DNA of 64,000 bases from Pseudaminobacter sp047739745 (GCF_047739745.1 NZ_JBLLVA010000003.1:1-64000); one strand, 5' to 3'. Positions 26,554-35,825 are shown, counted from the first letter of the stretch. Numbers and translations: made by a program. Notes: generated from the sequence alone by a model not told the origin.

Positions 26554-27354
26554 TTGAGCGAAATTTTCTCCAGGATCGAACATTCGCGCACCGCCGACGA
26601 GGTGGTGCAGCAGATCGAGAGCCTTATTCTCGAGGGCGTGTTGCGCGTGGCCGATCGGCTTCCGGGCGAGCGCGAACTGGCGCGCCAGTTCGAGGTTTCG
26701 CGTCCCATTCTGCGCGAGGCGTTGAAAATCCTGGAAGTGCGCGGGCTGATCGTGACCCGCCACGGCGGCGGCACTTACGTCGCCGATGTCATCGGCCAGG
26801 TCTTTTCCAAGCCGGTGCTGGATCTCATCGCCACCAACCGCAAGGCGACCGCCGATTATCTCGAATATCGCCGCGAGATCGAGGGCGTGGCCGCCGAATA
26901 TGCGGCGCGACGCGCCACGAAGGACGACATCGCTCTGCTCGACCGCATCATGGCGCGGATGGAACAGGCGCATGAGCGCGTCAATCTCGAGGAAGAAGCC
27001 AGCATCGACGTCGAGTTCCATCTCGCAATCGGTGAATTCGCGCACAACATCATCCTGCTCCACACGCTGCGGTCCTGCTACCGGCTGCTTTCCGACGACG
27101 TATTCCAGAACCGCCGGCTGATGTTCGATCTGCCTGGCGCGAGGGAGGCGTTTCTGGAGCAGCACCGCGCGATCTACGCCGCCGTGACCGAAGGCGATCC
27201 GGCGCGCGCCCGTCAGGCGGCGATGGACCACATCACCTATGTCGAACGCTCGACGCAAGACGCTGAACGCACCGGCGAATGGCAGCGCGTGTCGAAACTC
27301 AGGCTGCGCCAGCGCATCGGCGCGGCAAGGCGGCAAACCGGCTCTGAAAAATAG
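26554..27354 (+). CDS. FadR-type GntR family regulator, likely of lldD/glc
   Basis: 266 residues from a TTG at 26554 that gives the family-like start SEIFSRIEHSRTADEVVQQIE; an ATG 63 bases upstream is in frame but encodes an atypical leader. A winged-helix HTH (about 12-80, with LPGERELARQFEVSRPILREAL) is followed by an FCD ligand-binding domain with metal-site histidines (DVEFHLAIGEF, HRAIYAAV). Such regulators respond to carboxylates such as lactate or glycolate. lldD follows 34 bp later on the same strand, so lactate sensing is the likely role. Confidence 0.85.
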   Translation: MSEIFSRIEHSRTADEVVQQIESLILEGVLRVADRLPGERELARQFEVSRPILREALKILEVRGLIVTRHGGGTYVADVIGQVFSKPVLDLIATNRKATADYLEYRREIEGVAAEYAARRATKDDIALLDRIMARMEQAHERVNLEEEASIDVEFHLAIGEFAHNIILLHTLRSCYRLLSDDVFQNRRLMFDLPGAREAFLEQHRAIYAAVTEGDPARARQAAMDHITYVERSTQDAERTGEWQRVSKLRLRQRIGAARRQTGSEK

Positions 27355-27388
27355 CGTCAGCCCGAAGATTGATCGAATGGGGAATTTG

Positions 27389-28525
27389 ATGACCGAAATC
27401 GTTGAGATCAACGACCTCAAGGAACTCGCCCGGCGGCGTGTGCCGAAGATGTTCTTCGACTATGCCGACTCCGGCTCATGGACGGAAAGCACCTATCGGG
27501 CGAACGAGGAGGATTTCCGCAAGATCAAGCTTCGGCAGCGCGTGCTGGTGGACATGACCGGCCGTTCGCTGGAAAGCACCATGATCGGCCAGAAAGTAGC
27601 GATGCCGGTGGCATTGGCGCCGACCGGACTGACCGGAATGCAGCATGCGGATGGCGAAATTCTTGCCGCGCAGGCGGCAGAGCAGTTCGGCGTTCCCTTC
27701 ACGCTGTCGACCATGAGCATCTGCTCCATCGAAGACGTCGCCGAATCGACCACGAAACCGTTCTGGTTTCAGCTCTATGTCATGCGCGACCGGGCTTTCG
27801 TCGCCAGCCTGATCGAAAGGGCAAAGGCTGCAAATTGTTCAGCCCTGGTGCTAACGCTGGACCTGCAGATTCTCGGTCAGCGTCACAAGGATATTCGCAA
27901 CGGGCTGTCTGCCCCGCCCAAATTCACGCCCAAGCACATCTATCAGATGGCGACCCGGCCGGGCTGGTGCCTCGGCATGATGGGCACCAAGCGGCGGGCA
28001 TTCCGTAACATCGTCGGGCACGTCAAGGGCGTCGCCGATCTGTCTTCGCTGTCGGCGTGGACGGCCGAACAGTTCGACCCGAAATTGTCCTGGAGGGACG
28101 TCGCGTGGATCAAGGAGCTCTGGGGCGGCAAACTGATCCTGAAGGGAGTTCTCGACAAGGAAGATGCCCTCATGGCGGCCGAAGCCGGAGCCGACGCGAT
28201 CATCGTTTCCAATCATGGCGGCCGTCAGCTCGATGGCGCGCCGTCATCGATTTCGGTGCTGCCGGAAATCGTCGAAGCGGTCGGCGACCGCATCGAAATT
28301 CACCTGGATGGCGGAATCCGTTCCGGCCAGGATGTGCTGAAGGCGCTCTGCCTCGGCGCCAAGGGAACCTATATCGGGCGTCCGTTCTTGTATGGGCTGG
28401 GAGCACTGGGCAAGGACGGCGTGAAGCTGACGCTCGACATCATCGCCCGGGAGCTGGACATCACCATGGCGCTTTGTGGCAAGCGTAACATCAGTGAGCT
28501 CGGCAGCGACTTGCTCTATCGCTGA
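27389..28525 (+). CDS. lldD: L-lactate dehydrogenase (FMN, quinone-linked)
   Basis: 378 residues from ATG 27389 (GGGG 7 bases before). FMN-dependent alpha-hydroxyacid dehydrogenase fold: LAPTGLTGMQHADGE, FQLYVMRD, the catalytic His in SNHGGRQLDG and the FMN phosphate site LDGGIRSGQDVLKAL. It oxidises L-lactate to pyruvate at the inner membrane. The length and the RHKDIRNG motif match LldD better than plant-type glycolate oxidase, but related 2-hydroxyacids are possible substrates. It is cotranscribed with the FadR-type regulator. Confidence 0.88.
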   Translation: MTEIVEINDLKELARRRVPKMFFDYADSGSWTESTYRANEEDFRKIKLRQRVLVDMTGRSLESTMIGQKVAMPVALAPTGLTGMQHADGEILAAQAAEQFGVPFTLSTMSICSIEDVAESTTKPFWFQLYVMRDRAFVASLIERAKAANCSALVLTLDLQILGQRHKDIRNGLSAPPKFTPKHIYQMATRPGWCLGMMGTKRRAFRNIVGHVKGVADLSSLSAWTAEQFDPKLSWRDVAWIKELWGGKLILKGVLDKEDALMAAEAGADAIIVSNHGGRQLDGAPSSISVLPEIVEAVGDRIEIHLDGGIRSGQDVLKALCLGAKGTYIGRPFLYGLGALGKDGVKLTLDIIARELDITMALCGKRNISELGSDLLYR

Positions 28526-28565
28526 TCCCGCTCAAACGCAGCCACACCATCGGCGGAGGCTGATC

Positions 28566-29306
28566 GTGGCGGAAGGCATTCATTTCCAGAACGCGAGCGG
28601 CCCTGCCGGGATGCGCCTTTACGCCATCGGTGACGTGCATGGCCGCCTCGACCTGCTGGAGATGATGCATGCCCGAATCAGGCAAGAGCTTTCATGTGAC
28701 CGGCCGGACGATTGGCGCGTCATTCATCTCGGCGACTATGTCGATCGCGGGCCGGACCCGAAAGGCGTGCTCGACCTCCTGATCGCCGCAGTGCACGAGG
28801 ACCGCCGGATGATCGCATTGGCCGGCAACCACGACATCGGCTTTCTCGAATTCCTTGCATACCCATCCCCGCACGGCTTGTTCGCGCGCTATGGCGGCGT
28901 TGAAACGGCCCTCTCCTACGGGGTGCAGCTTGATTTCAACGCTCCGGCGGCACTGGCGATCGGCCACGCCGCGTTGAGCCGCGCGGTGCCGCAGGGGCAC
29001 GTCACGTTCCTGCAGGGGCTGGGCCTCTGCGAGAGCTTCGGCGATTTCTTCTTCTGTCATGCCGGCGCACGGCCGGGGGTGCCGCTGGAAATGCAGGACA
29101 GCCGTGATCTGACCTGGATTCGCGACGAGTTCCTTGATCACACCGGTTTGCATCCGAAGGTGGTGGTGCATGGCCACACGCCCTCGCCCGAAGCGGAAAT
29201 CCGCTCCAATCGGGTCAACGTCGATACCTACGCCTGCAAGTCAGGCGTGCTCACCGCGCGCGTCGTGGACGGCGCGGAGAAACGTATCCTGTCGGTGAGT
29301 GGATAA
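28566..29306 (+). CDS. Metallophosphoesterase, PPP family phosphatase
   Basis: 246 residues from GTG 28566, which has GGAGG 6 bases upstream; an ATG at 28611 begins right at the conserved domain. All PPP-family metal motifs are present: GDVHGRLDLL, GDYVDRGPD, GNHD and HGHTPS. The family includes serine/threonine protein phosphatases and diadenosine tetraphosphatases, and sequence alone does not decide between them. It begins 40 bp after lldD and may share its transcript. Confidence 0.85.
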   Translation: MAEGIHFQNASGPAGMRLYAIGDVHGRLDLLEMMHARIRQELSCDRPDDWRVIHLGDYVDRGPDPKGVLDLLIAAVHEDRRMIALAGNHDIGFLEFLAYPSPHGLFARYGGVETALSYGVQLDFNAPAALAIGHAALSRAVPQGHVTFLQGLGLCESFGDFFFCHAGARPGVPLEMQDSRDLTWIRDEFLDHTGLHPKVVVHGHTPSPEAEIRSNRVNVDTYACKSGVLTARVVDGAEKRILSVSG

Positions 29307-29307
29307 G

Positions 29308-29469
29308 TCAGTAATGCGCGGCGGTGACGCCGTAACCATCAACGACAAGATGATCGCCTGCCGCATCGGCGGCATAGATGCCAAACCCGCCGAGCGCGAT
29401 GGCGGAGAGCATGGCGAAGGATAGAAGCGCGGCTTTCAAGGCAGTCATCTCGGTTGGAACTTTCGGCAT
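29308..29469 (-). CDS. Small hypothetical membrane or secreted protein
   Basis: 53 residues (ATG 29469; ATG 29448 is also possible). One hydrophobic segment (about 10-33, ALLSFAMLSAIALGGFGIYAA) is followed by a short polar tail ending VTAAHY. It could be a signal peptide or single span. It is not recognised, has no clear operon partner, and its stop abuts the end of the phosphoesterase gene. It may not be a real gene. Confidence 0.35.
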   Translation of the reverse strand: MPKVPTEMTALKAALLSFAMLSAIALGGFGIYAADAAGDHLVVDGYGVTAAHY

Positions 29470-29653
29470 TTCGCCATCAAAAACATTACAATTGCGTTGC
29501 GTTCGCTGTCGGGAACCGCTTGGCAAGCAAGTCATCTGCAAGGGAGACGGCGACCTTCTAAGCCTGGCGCCGCGGCCGCGCCAGCGCCTGCTCTATCGGC
29601 GCCTGTGGAAATTCCTCAACGTGCCATTTTTGCCACGATGAGGGCGGGCGGCG

Positions 29654-30352
29654 TCAGATCGTGGCGACCCAGGCGCGGGCGAGCGCGAGCCCCGCTTCGT
29701 CGGCCTGGCGGCTGTGCGCGGCGGCTTCATCGTCGAAACTGTCGAACCAATCCGGCCGGTGTTTGAGCATCAGCTCCGGAAAAGCGGCATTCCACTGCCG
29801 CACAAGCGGAAGGTCTGCCTCGAAATGGAACTGGAAGCCATAGGCGGCACGACCGACGCGAAAGGCTTGATTGCGCGTCGCGGGAGTGGTGCAGAGATGC
29901 ACCGCGCCCTTCGGTAGTGTAAAGGTGTCGTCGTGCACCTGAAACGCGAGGAATGTTTCGGGCAAGACGCCGAGCACCGCGTCGTCAGCGGCGGCATCGG
30001 TGCGCGAGATTTGCCGCCAGCCGAATTCCGGCGAAGTGCCGATCAGATTTTCGCCGCCGAAGGCACGCGCCAGAAGCTGACCGCCCAGGCAGATGCCCAG
30101 CACCGCGCGGTCCTTCGCCTCGAAGTCGCGCATCAGGCTGAGAATGCTTGGAATGTAAGGAAACTCCTCATCGGCCAGCGCGTTCTGCCCGCCGCCCAGC
30201 ACCACGAGTGCGTCGTGTTCGCTGGCATCTGCAGGCAGGGGATCGCCCAGATGCGCCTTGCGAATATCGATCTCGGCGCCCGCCTCGGCCAACGCATCGC
30301 CCACTTGCCCGAGTTCAGCCTTGTCGAAATTCTGAACAACCAGCACCCGCAT
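29654..30352 (-). CDS. Type 1 glutamine amidotransferase-like protein
   Basis: 232 residues from ATG 30352. The class I amidotransferase triad is recognisable: nucleophile Cys88 in LGICLGGQLLA and the His in GFQFHFEAD. Family members act on GMP synthesis, carbamoyl phosphate or gamma-glutamyl compounds; this stand-alone type is often annotated as GMP synthase-like or gamma-glutamyl-gamma-aminobutyrate hydrolase-like without proof. It is divergent from the next gene with 75 bp between. Confidence 0.85.
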   Translation of the reverse strand: MRVLVVQNFDKAELGQVGDALAEAGAEIDIRKAHLGDPLPADASEHDALVVLGGGQNALADEEFPYIPSILSLMRDFEAKDRAVLGICLGGQLLARAFGGENLIGTSPEFGWRQISRTDAAADDAVLGVLPETFLAFQVHDDTFTLPKGAVHLCTTPATRNQAFRVGRAAYGFQFHFEADLPLVRQWNAAFPELMLKHRPDWFDSFDDEAAAHSRQADEAGLALARAWVATI

Positions 30353-30427
30353 GAAAAGCCGCCCCCGTATGACAGAATCGAAAGGCCCGATAGCATGCGC
30401 CGCTGCATCGAAGAAGGGGGAGCCAGC

Positions 30428-31066
30428 ATGCCACTGCAAAACCGCGTCGATCCTTTCGGCGACATTCATGCGGTGACGGCGCGCGGCATGTTCACCGGCA
30501 ATCGTGGCGTCATCCACGATCCGATGACGCGCAGCCTGCTGAAGCGGCGCTGGACCACCAAGGCGTGGATCATCTGTCTGTGCGAATTTCGTCGCAGACG
30601 GCGCGAGGTGATGGGGCGAAACAGTCCGAGCGGCCGCGCCGGCTGGACCGAGCTGTTCTTTCTCGACGAGGTGACGGCGCTGGCGGCAGGCCATCGCCCC
30701 TGCTTCTACTGCCGGCGCGAAGAGGCGAAGGCGTATGCCGCCTGCTTCGGTGACGCGTTCGGCATCGCGAAGCCGAGAGCACCGGCGATCGATGCCATGC
30801 TGCACGGCCAAAGGCGGGCGGCCGGCGGGCGGTATGTCGTGATCGACGAGCGCCAGCTCAACGGCTTGCCGGATGGTGCCATGGTGGCGATGGATGGCAA
30901 GGCGCACACAAAGCGTGGCGGCACGTTGCTGGCCTGGAGTTTCGAGGGCTACGAGCCGGCGCAAATGATGGGCAGGGAGCGGCTCGAGCTTGTAACACCC
31001 CTCGCCACGGTGGAAGTCCTGCGCGCCGGATACAGGCCGGTCTGGCATGCGAGTGCCGAGACTTGA
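30428..31066 (+). CDS. Conserved hypothetical protein with CxxC motif
   Basis: 212 residues from ATG 30428 (GAAGGGGG about 8 bases upstream). I do not recognise the family. The central HRPCFYCRREEAKAY resembles the metal-binding loop of Ada-type proteins (Pro-Cys-x-x-Cys), preceded by FFLDEVTALAAG. The N-terminal part is basic (SLLKRRWTTKAW) and the protein has no membrane span or signal peptide. The next gene, rsmE, starts 32 bp later, so the two may be cotranscribed. A nucleic-acid-binding role is only a guess. Confidence 0.7.
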   Translation: MPLQNRVDPFGDIHAVTARGMFTGNRGVIHDPMTRSLLKRRWTTKAWIICLCEFRRRRREVMGRNSPSGRAGWTELFFLDEVTALAAGHRPCFYCRREEAKAYAACFGDAFGIAKPRAPAIDAMLHGQRRAAGGRYVVIDERQLNGLPDGAMVAMDGKAHTKRGGTLLAWSFEGYEPAQMMGRERLELVTPLATVEVLRAGYRPVWHASAET

Positions 31067-31098
31067 CGGCGAATACGTGCTCCCGCATTCATCCAGCC

Positions 31099-31842
31099 AT
31101 GCGTGCGAACTATAAGATGCAGCGGCTTTACGTGCCGCAGGACCTCAGCTCCGGGGCCGCCATCGAGGCGAGCGCGGAACAGAGCCATTACCTCAGCCAT
31201 GTGCTGCGGCTCGGCGAAGGGGCAGAGCTTTTGCTGTTCAACGGTCGTGACGGCGAATGGCTGGCGCGTATCGAGGCCAAGGCCAAGAAAAGCGTGCGAC
31301 TTCGTGCGGTTGAAGAGACACGGAAGCAGCCCGCGCATCCCGACCTGATCTACTGTTTCGCGCCGCTTAAGCAGGGCCGGCTCGACTATCTGGTGCAGAA
31401 GGCGGTCGAGATGGGCGCAGGCGTGCTCCAGCCGGTGATCACCCAGCACACGCAGATCGCCAGGCCCGGCATCGAGCGGCTGCGCGCCAATGTCGTGGAG
31501 GCGGCCGAACAGTGCGGCATCCTGGCTTTGCCCGAAGTGCGCGAGGCGCAGAAGCTCGACCTGCTGCTTGCTTCCTGGGATCACGACCGACGCCTGATCT
31601 TCTGCGATGAGAGTGCGCAAACCGACAACCCGCTGCCCGTCTTGCGCGATGTTGCGGAACGCCGGCTCGGCCTGCTGATCGGGCCGGAGGGCGGCTTTTC
31701 GCAGGACGAGCGGCGCCAGCTCCATGCCCTGCCCTTCGTGACCGCCATTCCGCTTGGGCCGCGCATCCTGCGTGCCGATACGGCGGCAGTGGCCGCACTT
31801 GCGCTGATCCAGGCCTCGATAGGCGACTGGCAGACAATTTGA
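31099..31842 (+). CDS. rsmE: 16S rRNA (uracil1498-N3)-methyltransferase
   Basis: 247 residues from ATG 31099; ATG 31117 is an alternative. An N-terminal PUA-like part with HYLSHVLRLGEG is followed by the SPOUT knot: LLIGPEGGFSQDE and LGPRILRADTAAVAALALIQ are the SAM-binding signatures. It methylates U1498 of 16S rRNA in the 30S subunit. Confidence 0.95.
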   Translation: MRANYKMQRLYVPQDLSSGAAIEASAEQSHYLSHVLRLGEGAELLLFNGRDGEWLARIEAKAKKSVRLRAVEETRKQPAHPDLIYCFAPLKQGRLDYLVQKAVEMGAGVLQPVITQHTQIARPGIERLRANVVEAAEQCGILALPEVREAQKLDLLLASWDHDRRLIFCDESAQTDNPLPVLRDVAERRLGLLIGPEGGFSQDERRQLHALPFVTAIPLGPRILRADTAAVAALALIQASIGDWQTI

Positions 31843-31929
31843 CTTGATGAAGAGTCAGGATTTTTCGCTTGATCGCGCGGATGATTTGCGTCCATCAAGC
31901 GCGCGCCCGGAGTGGGCTGGCGCAGGTCG

Positions 31930-31953
31930 CCAAAAATCGGAATCGATTTTTGG
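31930..31953. terminator. Perfect 10-bp hairpin between rsmE and gshA
   Basis: CCAAAAATCG (31930-31939) and CGATTTTTGG (31944-31953) pair perfectly around GAAT. There is no T-run after it on the plus strand. It could mark the end of rsmE or be a rhizobial palindromic repeat upstream of gshA. Confidence 0.45.
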
Positions 31954-32033
31954 AACGGATTGTGCGTCGATCAAGATGCTACGGCGTTCCTTGCGCGTCC
32001 AATCGGAAGCGCGGCGCGGTAAGAGGATGAAAA

Positions 32034-33407
32034 ATGGCGCGCGACACCAGTGATTTCCGGCCGATCGAGGGAATGGACGAACTTGTCGCTTATCTTTCGG
32101 CCGGCAACAAGCCGCGCGAGAAATGGCGCATCGGCACCGAGCACGAAAAGTTCCCCTTCTATGTGGATGGAAATAGCCCGGTTCCCTATGGCGGCGAGCG
32201 CGGCATCCGCGCGCTTCTTGAAGGCATGCAGAAGACGCTGGGCTGGGACCCGATCCTCGACGCCGGCCGCGTGATCGGGCTGGTGGAACCGACCGGCCAG
32301 GGAGCGATCTCGCTGGAACCCGGTGGCCAGTTCGAACTGTCCGGCGCACCGCTCGAGACCATTCACCAGACCTGCCGCGAGGGCAACGCACATCTGGCAC
32401 AGTTGCGCGAGATCGCCGAGCCGCTCGGCATCCGCTTCCTCGGGCTCGGCGGCAGCCCGAAATGGACCCTGGCCGAGACGCCGCGCATGCCGAAGTCGCG
32501 ATATGCCATCATGACGAACTACATGCCGAAGGTCGGCACGAAAGGTCTCGACATGATGTATCGCACCTGCACCATACAGGTGAATCTCGACTTCGCCTCC
32601 GAAGAAGACATGCGGCGCAAGATGCAGGTGTCCTTGAAGCTGCAGCCGCTGTCGACGGCGCTATTCGCCAATTCCCCCTTCACCGATGGCCGCCCCAACG
32701 GGCTGCAGAGCTGGCGTGGCGACATCTGGGCCGACACCGACAACCAGCGCTCGGGCCTGCTGCCGTTCTGCTTTTCACCGCGGTTTGGCTTCGCCGACTA
32801 CGTCGATTGGGCGCTCGACGTGCCGATGTATTTCATAATTCGCGACGGCCAGTACCACGACATGACGCATATGACCTTCCGCCAGTTCATGGACGGAGCG
32901 GCCCGCAACGACCTTAAGGACGGCGTGCCGACGATGGGCGACTGGGCGAACCACCTGTCGACCTTGTTTCCGGATGTCCGACTCAAGCGCTTTCTGGAAA
33001 TGCGCGGTGCCGATGGCGGACCATGGCGGCGCATCTGCGCGCTGCCGGCCCTCTGGGTCGGCCTGCTTTACGACGCCGAGGCCCTGAACGACGCCGAGGC
33101 GCTGACAGCCGACTGGACCTATGAGGAGGTGCTGGCGATGCGCACCGCGGTCCCGGCCCAGGGCATCAACGCGCCATTTCGCAACACCACCTTGCGCGAG
33201 CTCGGCCGCGAGGTCCTGGCGATTTCGCGCAAGGGGCTCAAGAATCGCGACCGCAAGAATCGCGACGGCTTTGACGAGGCGACGTTCCTCTCGACGCTCG
33301 ACGAGGTCGTGTCGCGCGGCACCACGAGCGCCGAGGAGATGCTCAACGCCTATCACACGCGCTGGGGCGGATCGATCGAGCCGGTCTTTCTCGAGTATGC
33401 CTATTAG
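32034..33407 (+). CDS. gshA: Glutamate-cysteine ligase (plant/alphaproteobacterial type)
   Basis: 457 residues, typical of the plant-like GshA of alphaproteobacteria. It makes gamma-glutamylcysteine, the first step to glutathione. Substrate- and metal-site stretches IGTEHEKFPFY, GQGAISLEPGGQFELSG and MMYRTCTIQVNLDF are clear. GAGGATG precedes the ATG. Two short in-frame duplications lie near the C-terminus: DAEALN/DAEALT and KNRDR/KNRDG. Confidence 0.95.
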   Translation: MARDTSDFRPIEGMDELVAYLSAGNKPREKWRIGTEHEKFPFYVDGNSPVPYGGERGIRALLEGMQKTLGWDPILDAGRVIGLVEPTGQGAISLEPGGQFELSGAPLETIHQTCREGNAHLAQLREIAEPLGIRFLGLGGSPKWTLAETPRMPKSRYAIMTNYMPKVGTKGLDMMYRTCTIQVNLDFASEEDMRRKMQVSLKLQPLSTALFANSPFTDGRPNGLQSWRGDIWADTDNQRSGLLPFCFSPRFGFADYVDWALDVPMYFIIRDGQYHDMTHMTFRQFMDGAARNDLKDGVPTMGDWANHLSTLFPDVRLKRFLEMRGADGGPWRRICALPALWVGLLYDAEALNDAEALTADWTYEEVLAMRTAVPAQGINAPFRNTTLRELGREVLAISRKGLKNRDRKNRDGFDEATFLSTLDEVVSRGTTSAEEMLNAYHTRWGGSIEPVFLEYAY

Positions 33408-33482
33408 GCAAACGCCGATAGGCGTATCCTCGGCTTTGAGCTAGGCTGCTGCGGCCTACCGATTTCCGAGGAGGATCGAAGA

Positions 33483-34364
33483 ATGCATCCCTTGTTCGAC
33501 ATGCTTGCGAATTCACAGAACGGCAATGGCATGGAGGCACTGGCGCGGCAGTTCGGCCTGTCGCAGCAACAGACGCAGGCGGCTGTCGACGCGCTGATGC
33601 CGGCGTTCTCACAGGGCCTGAAGCAGAACACGTCCGACCCGTACGGTCTCGGTTCGTTCATGAGAGCGATGGCCAGCGGCCAGCACGCAAAATATTTCGA
33701 GAATCCCGCAAATGCCTTTTCCCCTGCGGGAATGAGTGAAGGCAACGGCATTCTCGGCCATCTTTTCGGTTCGAAGGAACTGTCGCGGGCGGTGGCGGAC
33801 CAGGCGGCGCAGGCAACCGGCATCGGCCAGGATGTGCTGAAGCAGATGCTGCCCGCCCTTGCCTCGATGCTCATGGGCGGACTGTTCAAGCAGTCCACGG
33901 ACCGCTTGCAGGCGAGCGGCTTTGGCGGCAGCGGCAATCCGCTTGGCGAAATCATCGAACAGATGATGCGGCAGGGCGGTGCATTGGGCGGCACCACGCC
34001 ACAGCAGCCGACGCCGCAGTCCGGCAATCCGAGCGACAACCCGCTGGGGCAGATCTTGGAAGGCATGTTCGGCGGCGGCGCCCGGCAGAGGGAGACACAG
34101 CAGAGGCAAAATCCTTATGGAGACAATCCGCTCGGCAAGATCTTCGAGGAGATGCTTGGCGGAGGGCAGGCCCGGCGGGCACCGCAGGAGAACTCCGAGC
34201 CGCAACGTGAAAGCGAAACGACGTCGAGCGGCCAGCCAAAGAATCCCTATGACGACATCTTCGGCAAGATGTTCGAAACCGGCGCCAAGCAGCGCGACGA
34301 ATACCAGAAGGGTGTCGAATCGATCTTCGAGCAGTTCACCAGAGGCATGGACAGGCGGCGCTAA
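33483..34364 (+). CDS. DUF937 domain protein with C-terminal short repeats
   Basis: 293 residues. Residues 1-140 are an alpha-helical DUF937 domain (LARQFGLSQQQTQAAVDALMPAF, VLKQMLPALASMLMGG), a family of unknown function. The C-terminal half is Gln/Pro/Gly-rich and carries a repeated motif NPLGxIxExM with GG after it, at about 152, 186, 215 and a weaker NPYDDIFGKMF at 254. AGGAGGAT precedes the ATG. Probably cytosolic; no enzyme motif seen. Confidence 0.8.
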   Translation: MHPLFDMLANSQNGNGMEALARQFGLSQQQTQAAVDALMPAFSQGLKQNTSDPYGLGSFMRAMASGQHAKYFENPANAFSPAGMSEGNGILGHLFGSKELSRAVADQAAQATGIGQDVLKQMLPALASMLMGGLFKQSTDRLQASGFGGSGNPLGEIIEQMMRQGGALGGTTPQQPTPQSGNPSDNPLGQILEGMFGGGARQRETQQRQNPYGDNPLGKIFEEMLGGGQARRAPQENSEPQRESETTSSGQPKNPYDDIFGKMFETGAKQRDEYQKGVESIFEQFTRGMDRRR

Positions 34365-34380
34365 AAGCGCTCCGCGAATG

Positions 34381-34407
34381 AAAATGCCCGGTCCTCTCGG
34401 ACCGGGC
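34381..34407 (-). terminator. Terminator of the DUF1127 gene
   Basis: A 9-bp perfect stem (34386-34394 with 34399-34407, arm GCCCGGTCC, loop TCTC) is followed on the minus strand by ATTTTC. It suits the minus-strand DUF1127 gene and may also stop the convergent DUF937 gene. Confidence 0.65.
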
Positions 34408-34462
34408 AGGTGTGCAGGCAGGCCGGGGGGATTTCCGGCGGGAGTGGGAGAGCCTGCAAAAC

Positions 34463-34750
34463 TCAGTCGGCGCACCCTGAGGCGGCGCACGCATCGACGC
34501 GGTTCCTGACGATCGCGTTCAGATGGGCGGTTCGATCGAGGCCAAAGGGCAGATCGCTCGCAATACGCAGATCGCTGCGCGTCAGGCCGATATCGGCCAG
34601 TTCCGCATCCGACATTTCGCCAAGACGATCGAATTGGCTGCGATGTTTCCAGGCGCGGAAAAGGCTGACCGCCGTATTCATCACGCGCGACATGACGGTC
34701 GGACGCGTTGTCGCGCACAGCCCACCCGTTGCGTGATCGATCGTGGTCAT
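34463..34750 (-). CDS. DUF1127 domain protein
   Basis: 95 residues from ATG 34750, which has GAGGAGA 6 bases upstream. The DUF1127 core is FRAWKHRSQFDRLGEMSDAELADIGLTRSDL (about 34-64), an arginine-rich small fold. Other alphaproteobacterial DUF1127 proteins have been linked to phosphate, RNA and stress responses, but the role here is unknown. It is divergent from the LysR gene. Confidence 0.85.
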   Translation of the reverse strand: MTTIDHATGGLCATTRPTVMSRVMNTAVSLFRAWKHRSQFDRLGEMSDAELADIGLTRSDLRIASDLPFGLDRTAHLNAIVRNRVDACAASGCAD

Positions 34751-34850
34751 TTCATCTCTCCTCGTCAGCGCGCCCGCCCGCACCGATGCTGAACTCTGCC
34801 ACCGGCGTATTGATTAATCCAACGAATGTTTCTAATCTTTAGCATCAGAA

Positions 34851-35825
34851 ATGATGATGGATTTCGCCATGGCCGCGCCGCTCGATCTCGATCAACTGCA
34901 GACCTTCGTCATGATCGCCGATACCGGGAGTTTTACCCGCGCGGCCGAAAGGGTGCACCGCACGCAGTCGGCCGTTTCCATGCAGATGCGCAGGCTCGAG
35001 GAACGCATCGGCAAGCACCTGTTCGAAAAGGATGGACGGGGGAACCGATTGACCGACGAGGGCGAGCGCCTGCTCTCCTATGCACGGCGGATGATCCATC
35101 TCAGCCGCGAAACGCTTGCCGCATTTGATGATCGGCAACTGGAAGGCACGGTGCGCATCGGCACGCCCGACGATTATGCCGACCGCTTCCTGCCGGAAAT
35201 CATGGCGCGCTTCGCCCGCTCCAATCCACGCGTGGAGCTGACGGTGACATGCGAGCCGACGCCCGGCCTGGTCGAGCAGCTCAGGCGCGGCAATCTCGAT
35301 ATCGCCCTGGTAACGCACGACGCCATTGCCAGCCAGTCTGAACTGGTACGGCGCGAGCCGTTGCTTTGGGTCAGCTCGGCCACCCATCCCACGCATGAGG
35401 AGGAGGTGCTGCCGATGGCTTTCGGCCGGCCAACCTGCATCTGGCGCCGTTCGGCCTGCGACGTGCTCGACGCAATGAACCGCGAATATCGCATTCTGTT
35501 CACAAGCTGGTCGGCAACAGTGATCGCGGCAGCCGTATTGTCGGGCCTGGCGATTTCGGTGCTGCCGGAATGTGCGCTGAGGCCGGGCATGCGCGTTCTT
35601 GGCGAGGCAGACGGCTTCGGCCCGCTGCCGGATTGCAAGATCGGCATCATGCGCGGTCACACCGCCAGTCCCGAGATCGTCGAGGCGGTGGCACGGCATA
35701 TTTCCGAAAGCCTCGACAACATTTCGATGCGTGCGAGCGAGGAGAACGGACCCTTCGATCTGGCTGCGCTCAACGGCATCCGTACCAGGCGGCCGAAGCC
35801 GAACCTGGTTGCGCCCGGCTGGTGA
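34851..35825 (+). CDS. LysR family transcriptional regulator
   Basis: Up to 324 residues; ATGs at 34851, 34854, 34857 and 34869 are all possible and no strong ribosome site decides. The N-terminal winged HTH is clear (FTRAAERVHRTQSAVSMQMRRLEERIG), followed by a substrate-binding domain from about residue 95. The target is unknown: the divergent neighbour encodes DUF1127 and the convergent one an EamA exporter, and LysR proteins often control the adjacent gene. Confidence 0.9.
   Translation: MMMDFAMAAPLDLDQLQTFVMIADTGSFTRAAERVHRTQSAVSMQMRRLEERIGKHLFEKDGRGNRLTDEGERLLSYARRMIHLSRETLAAFDDRQLEGTVRIGTPDDYADRFLPEIMARFARSNPRVELTVTCEPTPGLVEQLRRGNLDIALVTHDAIASQSELVRREPLLWVSSATHPTHEEEVLPMAFGRPTCIWRRSACDVLDAMNREYRILFTSWSATVIAAAVLSGLAISVLPECALRPGMRVLGEADGFGPLPDCKIGIMRGHTASPEIVEAVARHISESLDNISMRASEENGPFDLAALNGIRTRRPKPNLVAPGW

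Noticed and set aside
29654..31048. A single 464-residue minus-strand protein fused to the amidotransferase
   Set aside because: Only the last 232 residues look like a protein family; the first half is the antisense of the CxxC gene on the plus strand.
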